The notes beneath the pieces are model-generated. The model worked only from the letters and a program-made list of their open reading frames with translations. It was not told where the DNA came from and searched no databases. A stretch of DNA of 64,000 nt from Pyxidicoccus sp. MSG2 (GTDB lineage Bacteria > Myxococcota > Myxococcia > Myxococcales > Myxococcaceae): contig NZ_JAPNKC010000001.1 of NCBI RefSeq assembly GCF_026626705.1, positions 10,936,001 to 11,000,000 on the forward strand. The letters run 5' to 3'. Within the stretch, counting starts at the first letter, position 1, and the number at the start of each line of letters is the position of its first letter. Made by a program: the position numbers and the translations under genes. This document shows positions 34,075 to 43,542 of this stretch, piece after piece.

Positions 34075-34082
34075 GGTTCGCA

Positions 34083-34577
34083 ATGCCCACAGGTGTCCTC
34101 CTCACATTGACCTGGCTGTCGGCGCTCGGCTCGGGCGTGGTGGCCGGGGTCTTCTTCGCGTTCTCCTCGTTCGTGATGAGGGCCCTCGCCCGCCTGCCAC
34201 CCGCGCAGGGCATCCTCGCGATGCAGTCCATCAACGTCGTGGCGGTGACTCCGGCCTTCATGGCCGTGTTGTTCGGAACGGCGTTGGCCGCGCTGGCGGT
34301 CGCGGTCTCCGCGTTGTTCTCATGGGAAAGGCCCGGCGCGCTGTACCTGCTGCTGGGAGGCGCGCTGTATGTGATTGGCGTCGTCGCGGTGACGGCGGTG
34401 TTCAACGTTCCCAGGAACAATGCGCTCGCGGCCGTGGACCCGGCCCAGGCGGACGCCGCCCGCCTGTGGACGCTCTACGTGTCGGGCTGGACGGCCTGGA
34501 ACCACGTGCGAACCGTTGCGGGGCTCGGAGCCACGGTGTCATTCATCCTCGCGCTCCGGGCCCGAAGCTCAGGGTGA
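34083..34577 (+). CDS. DUF1772 (anthrone-oxygenase-like) membrane protein
   Basis: 164 residues with four membrane segments (WLSALGSGVVAGVFFAFSSF, FMAVLFGTALAALAVAV, ALYLLLGGALYVIGVVAVTA, a C-terminal helix). The signatures VFFAFSSFVMRAL, FNVPRNNALA and W..YVSGWTAWNHVRT are those of the DUF1772 family, to which fungal anthrone oxygenases belong. Forms an operon with the preceding reductase. It overlaps the convergent EEP gene by 9 bp. Confidence 0.88.
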   Translation: MPTGVLLTLTWLSALGSGVVAGVFFAFSSFVMRALARLPPAQGILAMQSINVVAVTPAFMAVLFGTALAALAVAVSALFSWERPGALYLLLGGALYVIGVVAVTAVFNVPRNNALAAVDPAQADAARLWTLYVSGWTAWNHVRTVAGLGATVSFILALRARSSG

Positions 34578-35879
34578 CGGCGCGAAGCGGACGTCCACCC
34601 AGTAGTTGGTGTCCTTGTAGCTGCTCGCGGGGAAGCCGCCCGCGCCGTAGACATAGACGCCGTTGCCGCCCACGCTCGCGCTGGCGGGGGCCGTCAGGTT
34701 GCCGCTGGTGACGGCGCTCGCGAGTCCCGAAGGGTCTCTGGCGAAGAGGCCATTCGACGTGTGGTACGAGGCCACGTAGAGCGTGTTCGCGCTGATGGGG
34801 ACGGGCGTGGGCAGGACGGCCTCCTGCCACCCGGGAATGGGGCCGTCGCTCACGGAGACCTGGGCCAGCAGGGTGCCCGTGCCGGTCCAGAGGCGGGCGA
34901 CGTAGCCGCTCGCGTTGCCCGTGCCCCGGTAGAAGCGCAGCGCCTGGAGGGTGCCGGGGACGTTGCTGCGGAAGCGCACGCCCACCTCGACGGCGCGGGT
35001 GTCCGCCTCCTCCACGGCGTTGGCGGGCGCGCGGTCGCCGAAGAGCGTCTGGCTCCAGGGAAGGATGAGCGTGGCCACCACGGGCCGGTGGTCCGACTGC
35101 GACGTCGCGCCCACCACGGCCGCCGTCACGGGCGACGTCCACGCGGAGCCGAGCATCACGTAGTCGATGCGGCGGGTGGGGAAGCCCGCGTCATGGGTAT
35201 AGCCGTTGCCCGAGCCACCGCGCGTCCAGGCGTCGGAGAGCAGCGTCTTCAGGCTGGTGATGCCGGACTCGGAAGGGGAGGCGTTGAGGTCGCCGCCGAG
35301 CAGCGCCCACGGCCTTCCCGCCAGGGCCGCCTTGACGTCGTCGGCCTGGTTGAGCCGCTCCGTGGCGCCCGTGGTTCCGAAGTGGGTGACGGCCACGGGC
35401 ACCACGTGCGTCGCGTCCAATTCCACCTCCACCAGCCCGAGCACGCGCTGCTCGGCGGCGGAGCGCAGGGGGATGCGCTGCGAGGAACGGATGGGGTAGC
35501 GCGACAGCACCGCGAGGCCGTACTGCCCGCCGTCGTAGCTGAGCAGCGACGGGACGAAGGCGGAATTCAACCCCGTGAGCTGCCCCAGCCGCGTGGCCTG
35601 GTCCACCTTGCCCGAGCGGTTGGTGAGGACGTCCACTTCCTGGAGCACGACGAGGTCCGGTGACTGGCCCTTGATGACGTTGGCGATGCTGTCGAGGCTG
35701 CTCAGCTCTCCGTGCTTGATGTTGTACGTCATGAACCGCAGCCCGCCGCCCGCGGTCAGCGGCTGCGCGGACTCGGCGAGTGGGGGCGCCTCGCCCGCGG
35801 CATCCGGGGGCGCGCACCGGGGCAGGACGGCGAGGAACAGGACGGCCAGGACGGACGCAAGGGATTGCCGGAGGCGCAT
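34569..35879 (-). CDS. secreted endonuclease/exonuclease/phosphatase-family protein with DUF4082 domain
   Basis: 436 residues. A lipobox-like AVLPRC follows the hydrophobic N-terminus (MRLRQSLASVLAVLFLAVLP). The EEP core has FMTYNIKHG, LQEVD (metal-binding Glu), THFGTTG, GGDLNASPSE, RRIDYVM and SDHRPV, so all family motifs are present. Residues about 285-436 are a DUF4082 beta-sandwich (GVRFRSNVPGTLQALRFY, LWTGTGTLLAQVSV, VASYHTSNG), probably glycan or surface binding. Could act on nucleic acids, inositol or sphingolipid phosphodiesters outside the cell. Confidence 0.88.
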   Translation of the reverse strand: MRLRQSLASVLAVLFLAVLPRCAPPDAAGEAPPLAESAQPLTAGGGLRFMTYNIKHGELSSLDSIANVIKGQSPDLVVLQEVDVLTNRSGKVDQATRLGQLTGLNSAFVPSLLSYDGGQYGLAVLSRYPIRSSQRIPLRSAAEQRVLGLVEVELDATHVVPVAVTHFGTTGATERLNQADDVKAALAGRPWALLGGDLNASPSESGITSLKTLLSDAWTRGGSGNGYTHDAGFPTRRIDYVMLGSAWTSPVTAAVVGATSQSDHRPVVATLILPWSQTLFGDRAPANAVEEADTRAVEVGVRFRSNVPGTLQALRFYRGTGNASGYVARLWTGTGTLLAQVSVSDGPIPGWQEAVLPTPVPISANTLYVASYHTSNGLFARDPSGLASAVTSGNLTAPASASVGGNGVYVYGAGGFPASSYKDTNYWVDVRFAPSP

Positions 35880-36044
35880 GGTCAGGGCTCTCGAGGTGCT
35901 GCCGTGGGCCCGGGGTGTCTTGGGACCCCGAGGGGGACGACGGCTCCGCAGGATACCTGGATGGAGAAAATCACACCGTCCGTGCGACATCTCCGGCGCA
36001 CTCCCGTTATCCCCGGAGCACATCCTCGAGGGGGAGTCACAGAC

Positions 36045-37109
36045 ATGAAGGCATGGATCCTGGCCGCCACGCTGGCCTACGGGGCGCCGTCCCTGGCGCA
36101 GGGCTTCGCTTCCAAGCAGGTGAGCCACCAGTGGAGCACGAAGAGCGACGTCTCCGCGTCCGTCAACGTCACCGCGCCCGAAGGCGCCACCGGTGAGATT
36201 TCCCGGGGCGGCAAGGTCGTCTTCCGCGCGGAGATTCCCTTCCGCTGGGAGCCGCGCGACCTCGGCCCCTACCAGTTTACCATCACCAGCTCGAGCGGAG
36301 AGACCTGGTCGAAGGAACTCAACATCGAGTCCATGAAGGCCCATCAACTGCGCGTGCAGCTGACCTCCTCGTCCTCCGCGCGCGGCGGTGGCGCCGCTCC
36401 CGCTCCCGCCGCGAGCGCTCCGGCGCCCACGGACGCGCCGCCCACCGCCAACGTCGCCATCGGCCCGGAGACCTTCACCTGGGCCGTGAGCAGTGACGTG
36501 ACGTGCACGGTGAAGGTGCTGGAGCCCGAGGGCGCCACCGGCGAAATCTGGGCCGGCAACCGGCTGGTGAAGCGGCTGGAGATTCCCTTCCTCTACAGCC
36601 CCAACGACGTCGGCTTCTACAAGTTCGTCGTCCGCACCGCCGACGGGAAGGTGTGGGTGAAGAAGCTCGAGGTCGAGGGGATGAAGATGCACAAGCTCAC
36701 CGTCAAGGCCCTGGGCTCCGCCCCCGCCGTGCCCCAGGAGTCCGCGCCCCGCGCCGAGGCCCCGGCCCCGGCCCCGGCGCCCCAGGCCGAGGCGCCCGCA
36801 CCGTCCCCCGGGCACGTCCCCGGGGCGGTGAGCGACGAGGACTTCGAGCAGCTCACCGAGGTCATCAACGACGAGGCGATGTCCGACGACAAGCTGCGAG
36901 TGGTGGAGATGGCCTCCCGCCGCGGCCGGTTCTCCGTCTACCAGGTGGGCCAGCTCGTGGACCTGTTCTCCATGTCCGGCGACAAGGTGAACGTCGTGAA
37001 GCTGCTGCGCGCGAGCATCGCGGACCGGAAGAATGCCTACCAGTTGATGAGCAAATTCACCTTCTCCTCCGACAAGGAGCAGGTGCAGAAGCTGCTCGCG
37101 GGCAACTGA
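36045..37109 (+). CDS. exported protein with two beta-sandwich repeats and a C-terminal DUF4476 domain
   Basis: 354 residues. GGGGGAG precedes the ATG; signal peptide ends SLAQG. Two related units (about 22-110 and 145-225) share APEGATGEI/EPEGATGEIWAG, AEIPFRW/LEIPFLY, DLGPYQF/DVGFYKF and a closing MKAHQLRV/MKMHKLTV. A Pro/Ala linker leads to DUF4476 (about 262-354: DEDFEQLTEVINDEAMSDDK, YQVGQLVDLFSMSGDKV). DUF4476 proteins are common in myxobacteria and of unknown function. The duplicated module looks like an extracellular Ig-type fold. Confidence 0.82.
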   Translation: MKAWILAATLAYGAPSLAQGFASKQVSHQWSTKSDVSASVNVTAPEGATGEISRGGKVVFRAEIPFRWEPRDLGPYQFTITSSSGETWSKELNIESMKAHQLRVQLTSSSSARGGGAAPAPAASAPAPTDAPPTANVAIGPETFTWAVSSDVTCTVKVLEPEGATGEIWAGNRLVKRLEIPFLYSPNDVGFYKFVVRTADGKVWVKKLEVEGMKMHKLTVKALGSAPAVPQESAPRAEAPAPAPAPQAEAPAPSPGHVPGAVSDEDFEQLTEVINDEAMSDDKLRVVEMASRRGRFSVYQVGQLVDLFSMSGDKVNVVKLLRASIADRKNAYQLMSKFTFSSDKEQVQKLLAGN

Positions 37110-37122
37110 CCCGCGAAGCCAT

Positions 37123-40100
37123 TCACGCGTGGAAGGTGAGCACCTCCGCGTCACCGGAAGCTCGCGGCAGCCCGTCTTCCGCGAGCTCCTCCAGCAGGGC
37201 CCGGGCCTCGCGGAGATCCGGCGAGTCCCGGTGGCGGGCGAACCGGCGATACACCGCTGCGAGGATGCGCGAGGCCGCGCCCTTCCTCCCGAGGTCCGGG
37301 AGCAGCCGGCACAGGCTCACCGTCGCGCGCAGCTCGAAGAGGTGGGCTTCCTGCTCGCGCGCCACGGAGAGGGCTTTGGAGAAGCAGGCCCGAGCCTGCT
37401 CCGCCATCCCGAGCCGTCGCAGGCACTCGCCCCGAAGGCGGTGCAGCTCGGCCTCGTAGAAGCGCTCCCCTGAAACCGCGACCCGTTTCAGCGCGGCCCG
37501 CACCGCGGCCAGTCCTTCCTCCGGCTGCTCCAGCTTCAGGTGGATCTCCGCCAGCATGGCGTAGCAGTGGGGCATGTAGACGCGGATGCCCGACCCGTGC
37601 CAGTGCGGGAGCACCATCTTCATGTGGACGAGCGCCGCCTCGGGCTGACCGAGCTCGGCCAGCGCCCAGCCCCGCAGTGCCATCACCCACGCCAGCCACA
37701 GCCGGAACCGGTGCTCGCGGCAGAGCGCCGCGCACTCCTCCGCCCACCTCGAGGCCTCTCGCCCCTCACGCCGGAGTTGGCTGACCAGCGTGCACGCGCA
37801 CAGCACCGAAGCCAGCCCGTAGGGCTGTCCAATCTTCTCGGCCAGGCTCATGGCCTCCTGTTCGTAGCGCCGGGATTCGTCGGGCTGACAGCCCACCGCG
37901 GACAGGAGGCTCCCATGAACGAAGGCGGACACCCTCGAGTCGGTCCAGTTCCTCGAGGCCATCGCCCGGCGCTGCGCGACTTCGATATCGGGTTCCGCCA
38001 GCACCTCTTCGACGAGCCTCCGGCCCCCCCGGTTGTCGCCCATGACGGACAGGCAGCGGCACAGGGCCATCTTCAACCCCAGGCTCTTGTGGGTCGGCGT
38101 CCCGGCATGCTGGCGTTGCTCGAGCGCCAGATAGCGCTGGACCAGCTCCACCACGACCTCGAACCTTCCCCGGATGAGGTAGTACGTGGTGAACCCCCAG
38201 AAGGGCAGCCGGAGCCGGGGCAGCTCGTCGCCCATTTCGCGCAGCAGCTCCCGCACCCGCTCGTAGAGCTGCTCCAGCTCGGGGGAGTTGTACCGTCGGA
38301 CCTGGGACATGGGTGTTCCCATGTCCATCAGCAGGTGCAGCTCCTTGCGCTCGCGCTGAGCCGCATCCGGCAGGCCGGGGAGCAGCTTCAACGCCAGGTG
38401 GAAATAGGTGAGGGCCTCCTGGTTGTCCGAACGCCGGCTGGCGCGCTCTCCCGCCAGTTGCCAGGCCTGGATGGCCAGCTCCAGATCTCCAGCCTCCGTG
38501 TGGTGGTGGGCAAGCAGCTCGGGCCTCGCCTCCACCAGCTCGGGGAAGCGCTCCTCCAGGACGCTGGCGATGTGTTGGTGATGCTTGCGTCGCGTGCTGC
38601 GCGAGAGTGACTGGTACGCCGCGTCCTGGATCAGCGCGTGCCGGAACTGGTACACGGGCGCGTCCTCACGCGGGGGCTCCTGGAGCAATCCTGCCTTCAC
38701 GAGTCCGGCCAGCTCGCGTCGCAGGGTGGTCTCGTCGCGCCTCGTGAGGGGCTCGAGCAGCGTCAGCGAGAAGTCGCGTCCCACCACCGAGCAGAGCTGG
38801 ACCAACGCCTTCAGGCGCGAGGGCAGCGTGTCGAGCCGGGCCAGCAGGAGCTCGTGCAGGGTGACGGGAATGGAGCGCAGGCTGTGGCCCGGGCTCGCGC
38901 CAGCGGAGGCCCGCTCCAGGACCATGCGCGTCATCTCCTCGATGAACAGCGGGACGCCATCCGTCTTCCGGACCAGCTCCCGCACCGCTTCCGCCGGCAG
39001 CTCGTGGCCGTGCGACGCCTCCCGCACCAGGTCCGCGGCGAGCTCCGCCGTGAGCCGGTTCAGCGCCATGGTGTGGAGCCAGGGATGGGGGGACCAGGCG
39101 GGCTGGAAGTCCGGCCGGGAGCTCACGATGACGAGCACCGGCTGTTCCCGGACCTCCTCCAGCAGCAGCTCCAGGAAGCGGAGCTGCGACGCGGTGGCCC
39201 AGTGCAGGTCCTCCACGATGGCGAGCACCGGGCGCTCCCGTGCCAGCTCCAGCACCAGTGCCATCAGGACCTCGATGGTCTTCTCCTGGCGCCATTCGAG
39301 CGAGAGCCGGTGCACGGGATCGCTCGCGCGGACTGGCAGGGACAGGAGCTGCGCGATGAGCTGCACGTGCGTCTCTGACAGGCCCAGGCGCCCCAGATGT
39401 TCCTGAATCCGCCGCAGCTGCTGTTCCGGTGGGTCCTTCGACGAGAGATGGAGCAGGTGCTGGATGAGCGCGGTGGCGGGGTGCCGGATGGCCGTACTGA
39501 ACTGGGACCAGCACTGGAAGCGCAGCAGGTGGACCGGCTCCGTGGCGACGCGCTCGCTCAGCTCCTGGAAGAGACGGGACTTGCCGATGCCGGCCTCGCC
39601 GCTCAAGAGCACGAAGGCGCCCCGCCCGCGTCGGGCTCGCTCCCAGTCCTCCAGCAGCAGTCGCAGCTCGCGCTGCCGCCCCACCATCCGCGAGAGGCCT
39701 CCCACGGCCAGCGTCCGCTCGAACCGGGAGGGGGCTTCCCGCTCGCACCGCACCCTGTGCACGTCCAGGGAGCGTGGCCCCGACATTCCCTCGAAGACAC
39801 GCGGCCCCAGCGCCTCCGTTGCGTAGGCCCCTCGCACCAGCTTCCAGGACTCGTCGCCCAGCACCACCTCACCCGGCCCGGCTTGATGCGCCAGCCAGGA
39901 AACGGCCCTGGAGGACTCCCCCTGGAGGGTGATGCGGCCGCCCCGCGAGTCCGGCGGATGCACACACAGGGACAGCAGGTCCGTGAAGATGCCCACCCGC
40001 ACACTCAGCCCGGAGAGGGGCAGGTGCGGCAGCCTGCGTTGGAGCGCCACGGGCAGTTCCCGGGCGAGCAGGAGTCCCGCATGAACCGCGCGGTCCGCGT

Positions 40101-41295
40101 CGTCCTCCTGCACCTGGGAGCAACCGAAACAGCCGAGCACCTCGCCTGCCAGGTACCAGGTAGGGGAGCCGCCGTGGTGCCCGATGAGTTCCTCGCACGT
40201 GCGATGGAAGGCCAGGTCCAGCTCGCCCATGTCCTCACTGTCGAGCGGCTCCGGGAGGACTGAGAGGCCCGTGAGCTGGCAGGCCACCAGCGTCACCTGC
40301 CGCCGCTCGGGCGAGCACGAGCGCAGCGCAGCGGGCTCGGGCGTCAGCCGCCGCTTCAGCTCGCGGACCTCGTCACACAGCTCGTGGGCCGAAGCGAGCC
40401 GGCGGGCCGGGTCCTTGGCCAGCAGGGTGGCCACCAGGGTCTCCAGCTCGGACGGCACGTCCGGATTGTGCGCGCGCACCAGGGGCAGGGGCTCGGCGGA
40501 CATCACCCGGTCGCGGAACTCGGCGAGCCGCTGCAAGGACAGGGGCGGCGTTCCGGTCAGCATCTCGTACAGCACCATGCCCACCGCCCAGAGGTCGGTG
40601 CGTGCGTCCCGCGGCCCATTCCGCCACTGTTCCGGCGCCATGTAGGCCGGCGTTCCCTCCGTGAGCAGGTGCACCTTCCTCGAGGTGTTGGCTCCCGGCA
40701 GGTTCGACAGCCCGAAGTCGAGCAACTTCACCACGCCCCGTCGGGTGAGGAAGACGTTGCTGGGTTTGAGATCCCGATGGATGACGTGGTGCTCGTGCGC
40801 GTGGGCCAGTCCCGCGGCGATGCCCTCGACGATTTCCAGCGCGCGAGGCACCGCGAGGTGCCCCTCCCGCTGCAGCATGGTCGCGAGGGACTCGCCCGAC
40901 AGGTATTCCATCACGAGGAAGGGAATGGGCGGCTCCCCTGGGGAGGCGCACCACTCGGACACGTCGAAGATGTGGATGATGTTCTCGTGGTTCAGTCGGG
41001 CAATGGCTCGTGCCTCGCGCAGGATTCCCTCCTCGAGTCCCCGGAAGAACAGGAGGAACTTGAGCGCCACCACGCGCTGCAGCTTCTCGTCGTGCGCACG
41101 GAAGACGGCGCCCATTCCGCCTTCCCCCAGCCACTCCAGGATTTCGAACCGGTGGCCCTCCTGCCCTCCGAGCCGGTCGCCAGGGGCTGGCAGGTGCGCC
41201 GGCGGCTCATCCCGGAGGACCTCGCGCAGGAAGGAGTCGTCGGACTCCAGGGTGTCGTCGAGCAGGCCCTGCCGTCCGTCGTAGCTCTCTCCCAC
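37123..41295 (-). CDS. Ser/Thr kinase with degenerate cyclase-like domain, AAA ATPase and TPR (kinase/cyclase fusion family)
   Basis: 1390 residues from a GTG at 41295 preceded by GGGAGGAGA; the upstream extension is Pro/Arg-rich and unsupported. Kinase about 50-315: GEGGMGAVF, HRDLKPSN (about 174), DFG (about 192), YMAPEQ. Residues about 330-520 align with class III cyclase domains (RRQVTLVACQLTG for RRQVTVLFCDLVG; YLAGEVLGCFG for YLGDGLLVYFG), but both metal-binding Asp are lost, so it should be inactive. Next a STAND/AAA ATPase (VGRQRELRLLLEDW, Walker A GEAGIGKS about 565, DLHWAT Walker B), then TPR-type helices to the end. A cytoplasmic signal-integration protein; the ATPase/TPR part resembles LuxR-type MalT regulators. 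Confidence 0.93.
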   Translation of the reverse strand: MGESYDGRQGLLDDTLESDDSFLREVLRDEPPAHLPAPGDRLGGQEGHRFEILEWLGEGGMGAVFRAHDEKLQRVVALKFLLFFRGLEEGILREARAIARLNHENIIHIFDVSEWCASPGEPPIPFLVMEYLSGESLATMLQREGHLAVPRALEIVEGIAAGLAHAHEHHVIHRDLKPSNVFLTRRGVVKLLDFGLSNLPGANTSRKVHLLTEGTPAYMAPEQWRNGPRDARTDLWAVGMVLYEMLTGTPPLSLQRLAEFRDRVMSAEPLPLVRAHNPDVPSELETLVATLLAKDPARRLASAHELCDEVRELKRRLTPEPAALRSCSPERRQVTLVACQLTGLSVLPEPLDSEDMGELDLAFHRTCEELIGHHGGSPTWYLAGEVLGCFGCSQVQEDDADRAVHAGLLLARELPVALQRRLPHLPLSGLSVRVGIFTDLLSLCVHPPDSRGGRITLQGESSRAVSWLAHQAGPGEVVLGDESWKLVRGAYATEALGPRVFEGMSGPRSLDVHRVRCEREAPSRFERTLAVGGLSRMVGRQRELRLLLEDWERARRGRGAFVLLSGEAGIGKSRLFQELSERVATEPVHLLRFQCWSQFSTAIRHPATALIQHLLHLSSKDPPEQQLRRIQEHLGRLGLSETHVQLIAQLLSLPVRASDPVHRLSLEWRQEKTIEVLMALVLELARERPVLAIVEDLHWATASQLRFLELLLEEVREQPVLVIVSSRPDFQPAWSPHPWLHTMALNRLTAELAADLVREASHGHELPAEAVRELVRKTDGVPLFIEEMTRMVLERASAGASPGHSLRSIPVTLHELLLARLDTLPSRLKALVQLCSVVGRDFSLTLLEPLTRRDETTLRRELAGLVKAGLLQEPPREDAPVYQFRHALIQDAAYQSLSRSTRRKHHQHIASVLEERFPELVEARPELLAHHHTEAGDLELAIQAWQLAGERASRRSDNQEALTYFHLALKLLPGLPDAAQRERKELHLLMDMGTPMSQVRRYNSPELEQLYERVRELLREMGDELPRLRLPFWGFTTYYLIRGRFEVVVELVQRYLALEQRQHAGTPTHKSLGLKMALCRCLSVMGDNRGGRRLVEEVLAEPDIEVAQRRAMASRNWTDSRVSAFVHGSLLSAVGCQPDESRRYEQEAMSLAEKIGQPYGLASVLCACTLVSQLRREGREASRWAEECAALCREHRFRLWLAWVMALRGWALAELGQPEAALVHMKMVLPHWHGSGIRVYMPHCYAMLAEIHLKLEQPEEGLAAVRAALKRVAVSGERFYEAELHRLRGECLRRLGMAEQARACFSKALSVAREQEAHLFELRATVSLCRLLPDLGRKGAASRILAAVYRRFARHRDSPDLREARALLEELAEDGLPRASGDAEVLTFHA

Positions 41296-41387
41296 TTCTC
41301 TCCTCCCACGGAGACCGGGGAACAGCCGACTCCGGGGTAAAGGTGGGGCGCCCCCGCCGACCCGAGGAGCCCCGGACCCCGGTGGCG

Positions 41388-41419
41388 CAATCCGATGATT
41401 CTCTGGCGCGATCGGATTG
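41388..41419. promoter_or_regulatory. large inverted repeat upstream of the SDR-AraC operon
   Basis: 9-bp perfect arms CAATCCGAT (41388-41396) and ATCGGATTG (41411-41419), extended by GCG(C) on the outside, with a 14-bp spacer. Located 93 bp after the divergent kinase start and 67 bp before the SDR start. It is a good candidate operator for the AraC regulator of the operon or for another dimeric factor. Confidence 0.55.
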
Positions 41420-41485
41420 GCGCGGGAGGGAGCCGGCCGTGACTCTTGGCGCACCGAATCTCCGGTGCGTCAAAGGATGGTTCCC

Positions 41486-42370
41486 ATGTCGAAGGTCTGG
41501 CTCATCACTGGTAGCTCCCGCGGCCTCGGTCGCGACCTCGCGAAGGCCGTGCTGGCGGCCGGCCACCGCCTCGTGGCCACGGCGCGCAAGCCGGAGCAGC
41601 TGCGGGAGCTCGTCGAGCAGTACGGCGAGCGGGTGCTCCCTGTCGCCCTCGACGTCACCGACCCGGCGGCCGCTCGGGCGGCCGTCGCCGCGGCGACCTC
41701 CACCTTCGGGCGCCTCGACGTCGTCGTGAACAACGCCGGCTACGCGAACGTGGCCTCCATCGAGGACGTGGCGGAGGACGACTTTCGCGAGCAGTTCGAG
41801 ACGAACTTCTTCGGGGTCATGCACGTCACGCGCGCGGCGCTGCCCGTCATGCGCGCGCAGCGGGATGGGCACATCATCCAGATTTCCTCCATCGGCGGGC
41901 GCACGGGGAGCCCCGGGCTGGGGGCCTACCAGTCCGCGAAGTGGGCCGTGGAGGGCTTCTCGGAGGTGCTCTCCAAGGAGGTGGGGCCGCTCGGCATCCG
42001 AGTGACGCTCGTCGAGCCCGGGGGCTTCCGCACCGACTGGGCAGGCGCTTCGATGCGCGTGGACCCCGTCAGCGACGCGTACGGGCCGACTGTCGGCGCC
42101 TTCATGGAGAACGTCCGCAAGCACGCTGACGCCGGTCGCGGCGACCCGGCGAAGGCCGCGCGCGCCATCCTCCAGATTGCCTCGGAGAAGCAGCCGCCGC
42201 TCCGGCTGCTGCTCGGCTCCGATGCCGTGTTCCTCGCGGGCACCATCGCGGCGCAGCGCGCGGAGGATGATGCCCGGTGGAAGGCGCTGAGCCTGTCGAC
42301 CGATTACGATGGCATGGTGGACTTCGCCGAAACCCCCGTCGCCAGGATGCTGGTCGCGAAGAGGAGCTGA
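41486..42370 (+). CDS. short-chain dehydrogenase/reductase
   Basis: 294 residues from the ATG at 41486 with AAGGA upstream. Complete classical SDR set: TGSSRGLG (cofactor loop), NNAGYAN, catalytic ISSIGG Ser, YQSAK (Tyr/Lys), and PGGFRTDW. The closest general type is the oxidoreductase group with C-terminal region binding a hydrophobic substrate. NADP preference is suggested by ATARKPEQLREL. Cotranscribed with the AraC gene, which starts 1 bp after its stop. Confidence 0.93.
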   Translation: MSKVWLITGSSRGLGRDLAKAVLAAGHRLVATARKPEQLRELVEQYGERVLPVALDVTDPAAARAAVAAATSTFGRLDVVVNNAGYANVASIEDVAEDDFREQFETNFFGVMHVTRAALPVMRAQRDGHIIQISSIGGRTGSPGLGAYQSAKWAVEGFSEVLSKEVGPLGIRVTLVEPGGFRTDWAGASMRVDPVSDAYGPTVGAFMENVRKHADAGRGDPAKAARAILQIASEKQPPLRLLLGSDAVFLAGTIAAQRAEDDARWKALSLSTDYDGMVDFAETPVARMLVAKRS

Positions 42371-42371
42371 C

Positions 42372-43382
42372 GTGACCGCGGATCTCGTCCCCATGCCGAG
42401 CGTGCTGCTCGACCGCCTCGCCTCGCTTGGAGTCGACGTCGAGCGTGTGCTGCGGCATGCGGGCGTCCTGCTCTCGCGCTTTCAGGAGCCCAAGGCCCAC
42501 CTGACGACCCGCGAGTTCATGGCGTTCTGGCACGCCGTGGAGGCCGTGGGCGGGGGGCGGGATCTCGGTCTGCGCATCGGTTCCGAAGCGCGGCCCCACC
42601 AGTACGACGTCGCGTCGATGGCCGCGCTCCACTCACCGAACCTCGGCGAGGCGCTGAAGAAGCTCGCTCGGTACAAGCGCGTCGTCTGCCCGGAAGAGGT
42701 CGTGAACGACATCTCCCACGGCGAGGCGCGGGTCCGCTTCCACTGGCTGCTCGCCGAGGGGCCGCTGCCCATGTTCCTCGTCGATGCGACGTTCGCCTCC
42801 ACCCTGGCGCTCGCCCGCCGCGGCACGGGCAAGCCGCTCGTTCCGCGGCGCCTCGAGCTCGCGCGGCGGCGCTCCGATGCGGACCTGCTCACCCGTCACT
42901 TCGGGTGCAAGGTCCGCTTCGACGCGCCCGTCGACCTGCTCGTCTTCGACGAGGGCGCGCTCGCCGAGCCCTTCGTCACGCACAACGCCGACCTGCTGAC
43001 GCTCCTCGTGCCCGGCCTCGAAACCGCGCTGAACGAGCGGTTGGACCGGCGCAGGCTCGCGGACGACGTCCGCACGGCACTCCGCCGCCGCATGCACGGC
43101 GAGCGCCCCTCCGTCGAGAAGCTCGCGAAGGAGCTGCACCTGAGCCCCCGCACGCTCCAGCGCCGGCTCGAGGAGGAGGGCGCGACGTACCAGGGACTGC
43201 TCGACGAGGTGCGCCATGAGTCCGCACGCAGACTCCTGGTGAGCACCGACCTCGATGCCAGTGAAGTGGCGTTCCTGCTGGGCTACGAGGAGCTGAACTC
43301 GTTCATCCGCGCATTCAGTGGGTGGGAGGGGACGACTCCGACCCGCTGGCGTGGAGCTGAGCGGAGCCGCGCTCCCAGCTGA
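42372..43382 (+). CDS. AraC family regulator (OruR/ArgR-like, Arabinose_bd N-domain)
   Basis: 336 residues from a GTG at 42372, GAGGAG upstream and only 1 bp after the SDR stop. N-terminal sensor domain (about 5-190) of the type with LLDRLASLGVDVERVLRHAG. C-terminal HTH: SVEKLAKELHLSPRTLQRRL, EEEGATYQGLLDEVR, VAFLLGYEELNSFIRAF and TPTRWR, the classic AraC end. Likely regulates the operon in response to an organic ligand, perhaps through the dyad at 41388-41419. Confidence 0.92.
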   Translation: MTADLVPMPSVLLDRLASLGVDVERVLRHAGVLLSRFQEPKAHLTTREFMAFWHAVEAVGGGRDLGLRIGSEARPHQYDVASMAALHSPNLGEALKKLARYKRVVCPEEVVNDISHGEARVRFHWLLAEGPLPMFLVDATFASTLALARRGTGKPLVPRRLELARRRSDADLLTRHFGCKVRFDAPVDLLVFDEGALAEPFVTHNADLLTLLVPGLETALNERLDRRRLADDVRTALRRRMHGERPSVEKLAKELHLSPRTLQRRLEEEGATYQGLLDEVRHESARRLLVSTDLDASEVAFLLGYEELNSFIRAFSGWEGTTPTRWRGAERSRAPS

Positions 43383-43397
43383 CGCGTCCATGGCCTC

Positions 43398-43411
43398 CCT
43401 GACGTGTCAGG
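43398..43411. promoter_or_regulatory. small dyad after the AraC gene
   Basis: Perfect 6-bp arms CCTGAC and GTCAGG around GT, 16 bp after the AraC stop and about 130 bp before the FKBP gene. Too short a loop for a terminator hairpin; more like a protein-binding dyad. Low support. Confidence 0.25.
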
Positions 43412-43542
43412 CGACCTCCCGCGCTCCGCGGCTCCCTCGGCGGCGTAGAGGGCGGACCCTGCCTGGAGGACGGCCCGGACGCTGGCACGTGGCTTGATTG
43501 AGCGCTGGTGCCTCCAGCCTCAACACCCCAGGGAGTCCGCCC

